From Acholoe squamosa (Eukaryota > Annelida > Polychaeta > Phyllodocida > Polynoidae), in contig OX439036.1 in the NCBI GenBank assembly GCA_949317995.1, forward strand, positions 109,409,669 to 109,473,668: a stretch of DNA of 64,000 bases, written 5' to 3'. The first letter of the stretch is position 1; each line of letters opens with the position of its first letter. Position numbers and translations under genes: made by a program. The notes beneath the pieces are model-generated. The model was not told where the DNA came from and searched no databases. It saw only the letters and a program-made list of their open reading frames with translations. Below are positions 58,443 through 64,000 of this stretch, one piece after another.

Positions 58443-59871
58443 TTCAGGAGCCGTCACTATACAGATATTGATCAAATGTTGAACTGGTCTTCATGACTCA
58501 AGCTCATACTATCTAGGGTGATTATCCCCTGAGAGAAATAATCGTCTTACAAAAAATTAAAGCCCCTTAATAAAAAGGGAAACATGTAAATGAACAATGC
58601 AGCAAACCCCATGTTGATATCTCTTATGGTTATTGAGATATTAAAGGAAATGTGAGGCAAAGTCAGGGGTTTTCTGTGAGAAATATCCCATACAAACTGT
58701 GGGCAGAAAGTGGTCATGGTCTGGCCACACACCACCTGTCCACCACCCCCACTATACAGGGCTACAGACCTCAGGGGTGCAGATAAACAGCCTAGATTGT
58801 GTACTTTAATTGTTTATTACACCTTTAATATTGAAAATATCTTTGAAATTCCTTAAGTGGATGAAGCCTAATGCATCATCCAATAGCACTACTGGTAGAT
58901 TTTGTCATTCATCTCCACTGTAATTATGAACTTAGGCCAAATATAATAAAAATCACTTATTAAGGCTCAGATTTGCCCCCATATAATTGTAAATCCATTC
59001 TAAACTACTCAAAATCCAATCTTCAGGCAATAAATTAAGCTTTAATATTTCTGTTCATTTTGAGCTGCTCAGTCCTCCAGGGTGTGAGCAGTAACACTTC
59101 TAATAAAGGCAGAAAAATGGAGGATAGTCTCAAATGTAGATCAGTATGTCCCTTGTGCGCTCAGGGCATCGGATTTAAGATCGTAGACCTTACCCCTCAC
59201 TCCCCTACCACCAAGGTAGGCCAAGATTGGAGTACAGCAGACTCTATATGGGGGCCATTTACGCGGTACCAAGTCCAGCAGGTAAATATCCTATACTATC
59301 AACACCATTCGCCTCTAGTATAGCTTGCTTATACCCAGGGACACTAAGCTTGTGGGTATAGACTATAAGTGTAAAAAAAAGAACTCTGGAAAATAGAAGA
59401 CATTTTTCTTTGCATTACCCTAACCTTGATATGATCTTTCCTGACCTAAAATTTCACAGGCAGCACCGAAGGAAATATGACCTTTGTATTGTTCCACATT
59501 TTGTAATTTCTGTCCTATTTCTATACATTAGGTAACTTTGATAAGGGCAGTCTGTACAGACATGTATTTTCTTAAAGGCATTTAAGAGCCTGCTTTAATT
59601 TTGTCTAGACACATCAACAATTACCTACTTGTTCATTTATCCTCACCCAATCAAGATTTGACTGCCACTCACAGCCCATCGTGATTGGTCTACATGTGTA
59701 AATAACTACCATTCATTGTTAGATTGTACATTGCAAACCAGTAGATATTAGACACTTCTGGCTGTAACTCTCAGGCCGTCCCACTGAGAGTTCAGCTGTA
59801 ACTATGTGCCACCTTTGCACGAGATGCTGTGTGCGAGGCGGTAGTTCACTTTGTCGTTGTTAGAGCTGTTG
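58443..59871. other. Stretch with no recognised gene
   Basis: An 87-codon plus-strand frame at 59060-59323 is preceded by a possible acceptor and contains a possible donor (CAG|gtaaat near 59281), but the protein has no recognisable family, so I do not call it. Confidence 0.35.
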
Positions 59872-59975
59872 CAGCCACGCATCATGCCCATTGGTCCATT
59901 GGTCGTCAGGATGCGCCAATGAAGTGCTGGCGAAACTGCTCACCAGCATTTTATCATGCCGGCCCTCTGAGACAG
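59872..59975. mobile_element. Family E fragment
   Basis: GCATCATGCCCATTGG, GCGCCAATGAAGTGCTGGCG and CTGCTCACCAGCA are family landmarks. Both outer ends are lost. Confidence 0.6.
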
Positions 59976-60090
59976 AACCACGCCACACACTACACAGAGT
60001 GTTGCAGATAAACAAAGGACTAATCTGTTTGTTAAACAGCAATACACCCACAAGGTCTGCCACCAGCGTATTAGGCTTAAGCTAAACAGA

Positions 60091-60369
60091 TACCATTTTG
60101 TTGACATTTTCTCTGTATAGTTTATATTAATTTCAAAAAGCATCCCTCTGGCTTTGATCCTGACAGTGAATATTATAGACTCTCCCTAGTTTTAACACCA
60201 TATGACAAGGTTGTATAAGCCCTATGCTGAGCAGTTTTTTTTTTTAAAGATTCTCTCTTCGCAAATTGTAAATCCATTTCGAAACCCATTCCTCTGGCTC
60301 TGCTCCTGACAGTGAATATTGTAGACTCTCATACCAGTAGCAATGTTATACAAGCTCTATGCTGAGCAG
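60091..60369. repeat. Two tandem units of about 140 bp
   Basis: Both units contain CCTCTGGCT, GATCCTGACAGTGAATATT or a one-base variant, and AAGCCCTATGCTGAGCAG or a variant. A third degraded unit may lie near 60663-60720 (TTCCTCTGGCCCTGAT). Confidence 0.8.
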
Positions 60370-60620
60370 ACACCATTTTGTGTCTTTGAATTCATATGAA
60401 AGTCACACCAGGAAGGGAAGCACTGACAGATGCAAGAACAAGAAAGAAATTTTGACCAAGCATCAACATGGATAGAAAACATTGGTTAGTAAAAGAGCTA
60501 AGCGAGCTAAGGATACCATGCTAAGAATCTGAAGAAAAGAAACACAAAATAGAAAGGAAAAAATAGAAGAATGGAAGAGAGACTCAATGTGTCAAATACT
60601 AAAACAGTATGTCAATAAAT

Positions 60621-60665
60621 GATATGATGATGACGATGACGACGACGACGATGATGATGACGATT
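60621..60665. repeat. (GATGAC/GAC)n microsatellite
   Basis: A run of GATGA and GACGAC triplets. Confidence 0.9.
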
Positions 60666-61935
60666 GATTCCTCTGGCCCTGATTTAACAAATGCCAAAGA
60701 CTCTTCTCTACAGAGCGTGCCCTGTACATGTGGATTTGATCAAGAAAGGCAGTACAGAAGGCACACAAGTGTCATTAGGGGTAGCTAGGTTGTAGCAGAG
60801 ATACCATTGATTTATAAATATGTTTTTTTAAAAAAAAGGATTACTGTAAAAGATATACCAGTAGGTTTTTATTCTCCAAGCACAGCTGCCAGCTGTCAAG
60901 CATTAGGAGAATCAATACTTCCTAATAGATGCCTCCAGAAACCTGGACCTATGCCTTGTTATGGAGGAGGCCCGAGCGGGACTGAGGAACTACTGTGTTC
61001 CTGCCACCACAAAATGGCCTATTATGGTGGGCTTTGATCAGTTAAGAGCTGCTCTGAGTAGACATGAAAGGCTCTGTGAGTTCCTCTCTGGGGGGGGGGG
61101 GGGAAATAAGGGGAGCAAAGTTGCAAATAGCTTTTTTCTGCTCTTCCCTTGTCATGGTTTACGGTCGAGTGAGCTCGGAGTGACAGTCACATTTATGTGT
61201 GAATATTTAAAGATCCTCTCTGCCATTGATTGAATTGTACTTATATCAATCTAGATTCCATGGGTGTGAACATGAATAGTTGAATTAATGTTATATGCAA
61301 ATTGTTAATGTTCACATAAAAAAGAAGAAGCAGGGAAAAGGCTAAAAAGTTTGAGGATTTCCCATAATGTTGAAGCTAAAAGTTATCAACCACTGCATAA
61401 TCAGAAAGTAGTAACAGATACTAATATGTATTAGGATAAGATACATTAGACTAGTTTCTGCTTTTTTTTTACATGTACTGACCATTATCTTCCTGTTATG
61501 AAATTTGCTGAGGCTCTGTTTATAACATGTACATGCATGCCTTAAGCCTCCAGTTCAATACGGTCGTGCTGACTTTATCCTATAGTAATTATAGCACTTC
61601 CTCTGCCTCTCCAGCAAAATTTGAAATATGCAGATACTAGTTGCACCAAGGCAAAGATATATGGCAATTTCTCTTTACCCAGTTACAATTAACACATAAA
61701 TGGAAGTGTACTACATGTATATTATATACAGTCATAGTCAGTCGCAAACACTACATATATATCCATCGTGTTTGTTCTATTAGAGCATTGACCTCATATA
61801 TTGCAACATCTAGATGTTAAAACACACTGCCCCCACGCAGGCCATGAGGTATAATGCTGGACTGGGTGCTATACCCTATGTTAGTGGGAGTACTAAGTGC
61901 TTTTCTATAATTACATGTGAGGCTGATGTAACAAA

Positions 61936-62135
61936 TACCGTAAAACCTTAAGCCTGCCTTAAGGTTGTATCATATAGACTTTTTATGAGGCTTACAGCAG
62001 CTTATCCAGAGTCAAGGGAGTCATTGTGAGGCTTATAGAACAGGGTTTTAAATTTTTAGAGTGACACCCATTTCAGAAGCAAAGTGCGGCTTATAGCTCA
62101 TTCTCTCACGGTGGGGGATGCTGCTTCTAGGTTGG
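61936..62135. repeat. Family I dispersed repeat, copy 2
   Basis: It starts TACCGTAAAACCTTAAGCC and holds GAGGCTTACAGCAGCTTATC and AAGTGCGGCTTATAGCTC, collinear with 38482-38605. Confidence 0.5.
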
Positions 62136-62545
62136 TGTGGCTTATACATGACAAAAAAGCAAACAAAACACCCATAACCCTTGTTTTAAAATAATCATAA
62201 CTCCATTTTTCTGTCATCAAGGAATTTACTGTCGATCTTGAGCCCTTATATTTGCGTAATATTCTGTTATAAATGGCAATTATGTCACCCCTTTGACCTT
62301 ACCTTTTCCTTCGGGTTTATGGTATAACATTCATGGGGTGACACCCTTTCCTGACCACAGTCTCTCTGCACTAGTTTCTAACACTGACTAGAATTATCAA
62401 CATGCATGCATGCCATTCTAGGCTGCCATGGACCCTTTGCCCAGGGATATACATGCCATGCTGACCGTATCACCTTACATATAGTATTACATGGTTTTAC
62501 CTTCCGCCATCTCATGCAAAGCTGCTAAAATCACACTCTCGGCTA

Positions 62546-62766
62546 CACTGTAAAACGAAAACGTCAAAATAACGGGGCATTCCTCGTTCCAAAGTTGCCA
62601 GAGATCCGTCGTTATGTTCACAGAGTTTCTTTCTGCATTTGTGTAACACCATACTGCCACCTGAAGCTTGTTGTAGAAACTACACTGGTTCAATGACATA
62701 CAACAATGGTTTACTGTTCAGTTTTATGAGGACCATTTGTAGATTTAACCGTTATTACTTACAGTT
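62546..62766 (-). mobile_element. Family A element, near full length
   Basis: It runs from CACTGTAAAACGAAAACGTC to TTACTTACAGT with all reverse-order landmarks (GTTCCAAAGTTGCCAGAGAT; ACTGCCACCTGAAGC; AGAAACTACACTGG). TA-type flanks lie outside both ends. Confidence 0.85.
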
Positions 62767-63564
62767 TAGCATTCCATCTTAACCACGGTGATTACTTACT
62801 GCCACTTCTTTGAGGGGAAAAACTTGCATTGTGGAAAACATGGAAAGAAAATGCTAAGAACTATGAATAACTGTTGAAAATATCGATTCTGTTGCAACTG
62901 TCATAAAAGACTGTTATGATCTTTGATTCTATCTCACACAATGAAATCATAAGACCTAATACACCTCTCAGGTTACATTCGTCCAAGTGCATTCGAAATT
63001 AGCGAGGTGAGTGGGGCACGCATGCACTTCTCGTGAATTTCCCTAACATGCTTTCACTGCCTTCCCTCAAATTGTACTGCGAGCCCTTACTATGGTGGTA
63101 TTAGAACAGGGTCACGTTTCAGAAGGATTAACGTTCCCCATGGCAACCACTTTCAGATTCTAGTAGGAAGTAAGCCCTCAAGAAAACAACCAACTATCTT
63201 GTACATATAAAATCGTATTAGGTAAGTGTACAAATAGGCCTATTCTGTAGTTGTCGATAGTCTGTAAAAATGGTTCTCTTTCAGTCTACTTCGAGGGAAG
63301 CTGAGCTACCTTAATTTATGGTCCCTATCTCTCTCTAGTCCCTGGTCCTATAAAGCTGGGAATTAGTGTTCAACATCTTGTCAAACCTTCCTCCGAATAC
63401 TGGAATGGGTAATGGACCAATTGGGAGGTTATACGCTAAATTTTAATGCCACCTCGCATTTAGAGATCATATGTAAACAGCTGCAAAGGTCATTTTAATA
63501 GATTCCTCTGAACTGCCGAACCCACCATACCTTTATGGGGATGCGTACAAAAAGGATGATGGAG

Positions 63565-64000
63565 TATGACGTAAGTATGATGTAAGTATGACGTAAGTAT
63601 GACGTAAGTAGGATGGAAACTGTAAAAGATGACGTAAGTAGGATGTAAGTAAGAACTGCATTGATGTAAGTATGATGTAAGTAAAAACTACATTGATGTA
63701 AGTATGATGTATGACGTAAGTATGACGTAAGTATGACGTAAGTATGACGTAAGTATGACGTAAGTATGACATAAGTATGACGTAAGTATGACGTAAGTAT
63801 GACGTAAGTATGATGTAAGTATGACGTAAGTATGACGTAAGTATGACGTAAGTATGACGTAAGTATGACGTAAGTATGATGTAAGTATGACGTAAGTATG
63901 ACGTAAGTATGACGTAAGTATGACGTAAGTATGACGTAAGTATGACGTAAGTATGACGTAAGTATGACATAAGTATGACGTAAGTATGACGTAAGTATGA
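63565..64000. repeat. 11-bp satellite TATGACGTAAG, running off the right edge
   Basis: A short block at 63565-63612, a degraded link (63613-63712), and then about 26 regular units to the window edge. Most units contain TGACGTAA, a half-CRE and C/EBP-type bZIP core; a few have C to T (TGATGTAA) or G to A changes, as expected from CpG decay. The 145-codon minus-strand frame reading YLRHTYVILTS repeats is a translation of the array. Confidence 0.95.

Larger units (their letters stand above)
35278..64000 (-). other. Upstream intron or 5' flank of the receptor gene
   Basis: No further receptor exon could be recognised in these 28.7 kb; a 45-bp exon is easily missed by eye. The region is full of nested small elements. 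Stretches without a recognised feature include 35278-36339, 36546-37256, 38606-39595, 41311-41905, 42272-42849, 43043-43464, 43893-44510, 49830-50769, 51614-52486, 52653-53141, 53488-54295, 54563-55306, 55517-56380, 56469-57082, 57460-57823, 60666-61935 and 62767-63564. Confidence 0.5.

Noticed and set aside
59060-59323. 87-codon frame with acceptor- and donor-like edges
   Set aside because: Protein unlike any family I recognise; splice-like edges of this quality are common by chance.
63533-63970. 145-codon minus-strand open frame of YLRHTYVILTS repeats
   Set aside because: An 11-bp repeat without stops translates as an 11-residue repeat; this is the satellite and not a gene.
1-64000. CRISPR array, prokaryotic operon or tRNA/rRNA genes
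   Set aside because: The tandem arrays lack spacer structure, splice sites and intron lengths are eukaryotic, and no cloverleaf or rRNA core was seen.

Overview
The window is eukaryotic, intron-dominated DNA from an invertebrate animal, most likely a marine bilaterian such as a mollusc, annelid, brachiopod, amphioxus or hemichordate. The case rests on one receptor gene whose Cys-loop resembles the expanded invertebrate nicotinic receptor families, on a 32-kb intron, and on very dense short inverted-repeat elements. The species cannot be fixed from the sequence. No operon, CRISPR array, rRNA or tRNA gene was seen.

The only protein-coding gene I can support is a nicotinic acetylcholine receptor-type subunit on the minus strand. 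A 110-bp exon at 35168-35277 joins in frame, across a 32,084-bp intron, to a 545-bp exon at 2539-3083. Together they encode part of the ligand-binding domain, the Cys-loop, M1, M2 and the start of M3. Earlier exons (signal peptide, N-terminal helix, the usual 45-bp exon) and later ones (M3, cytoplasmic loop, M4) were not found. The subunit lacks the vicinal cysteines of an alpha subunit but keeps cation-channel pore residues.

The rest is intron or flank carrying repeats. I name the families A to X for this window. A is a roughly 200-230-bp element with CACTG ends and at least 17 copies. B and C are small inverted-repeat elements ending CTGGAG. D is a dispersed repeat with CTCF-like sites. E is a TTAA-flanked palindromic element. 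F is a foldback with GGCC ends. G, H, I, M and N are small dispersed repeats. J is a SINE-like retroposon with target-site duplications. K is a 1.6-kb segment with perfect terminal repeats. X is a foldback element carrying RFX X-box motifs.

Layout: 1-2.0 kb, two LTR copies around a TAAACA-rich element; 2.5-3.1 kb, receptor exon; 3.1-35.2 kb, intron with A, C, E, F, G, J and K copies, nuclear-receptor half-sites and a broken DIRS-like relic near 26 kb; 35.2 kb, receptor exon; 35.3-64 kb, upstream intron or flank with nested elements (J in A at 37 kb, C in A at 41 kb, B in A at 45 kb), a minisatellite at 47 kb, a triple CRE at 52.5 kb, the X-box foldback at 57 kb, and an 11-bp TGACGTAA satellite running off the right edge. 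The nesting gives a relative age order: A is older than B, C and J. I found no convincing new multi-gene system. The most unusual observations are the two unrelated elements at the same internal site of A, the element-borne X-box motifs, and the helically phased bZIP-site satellite.
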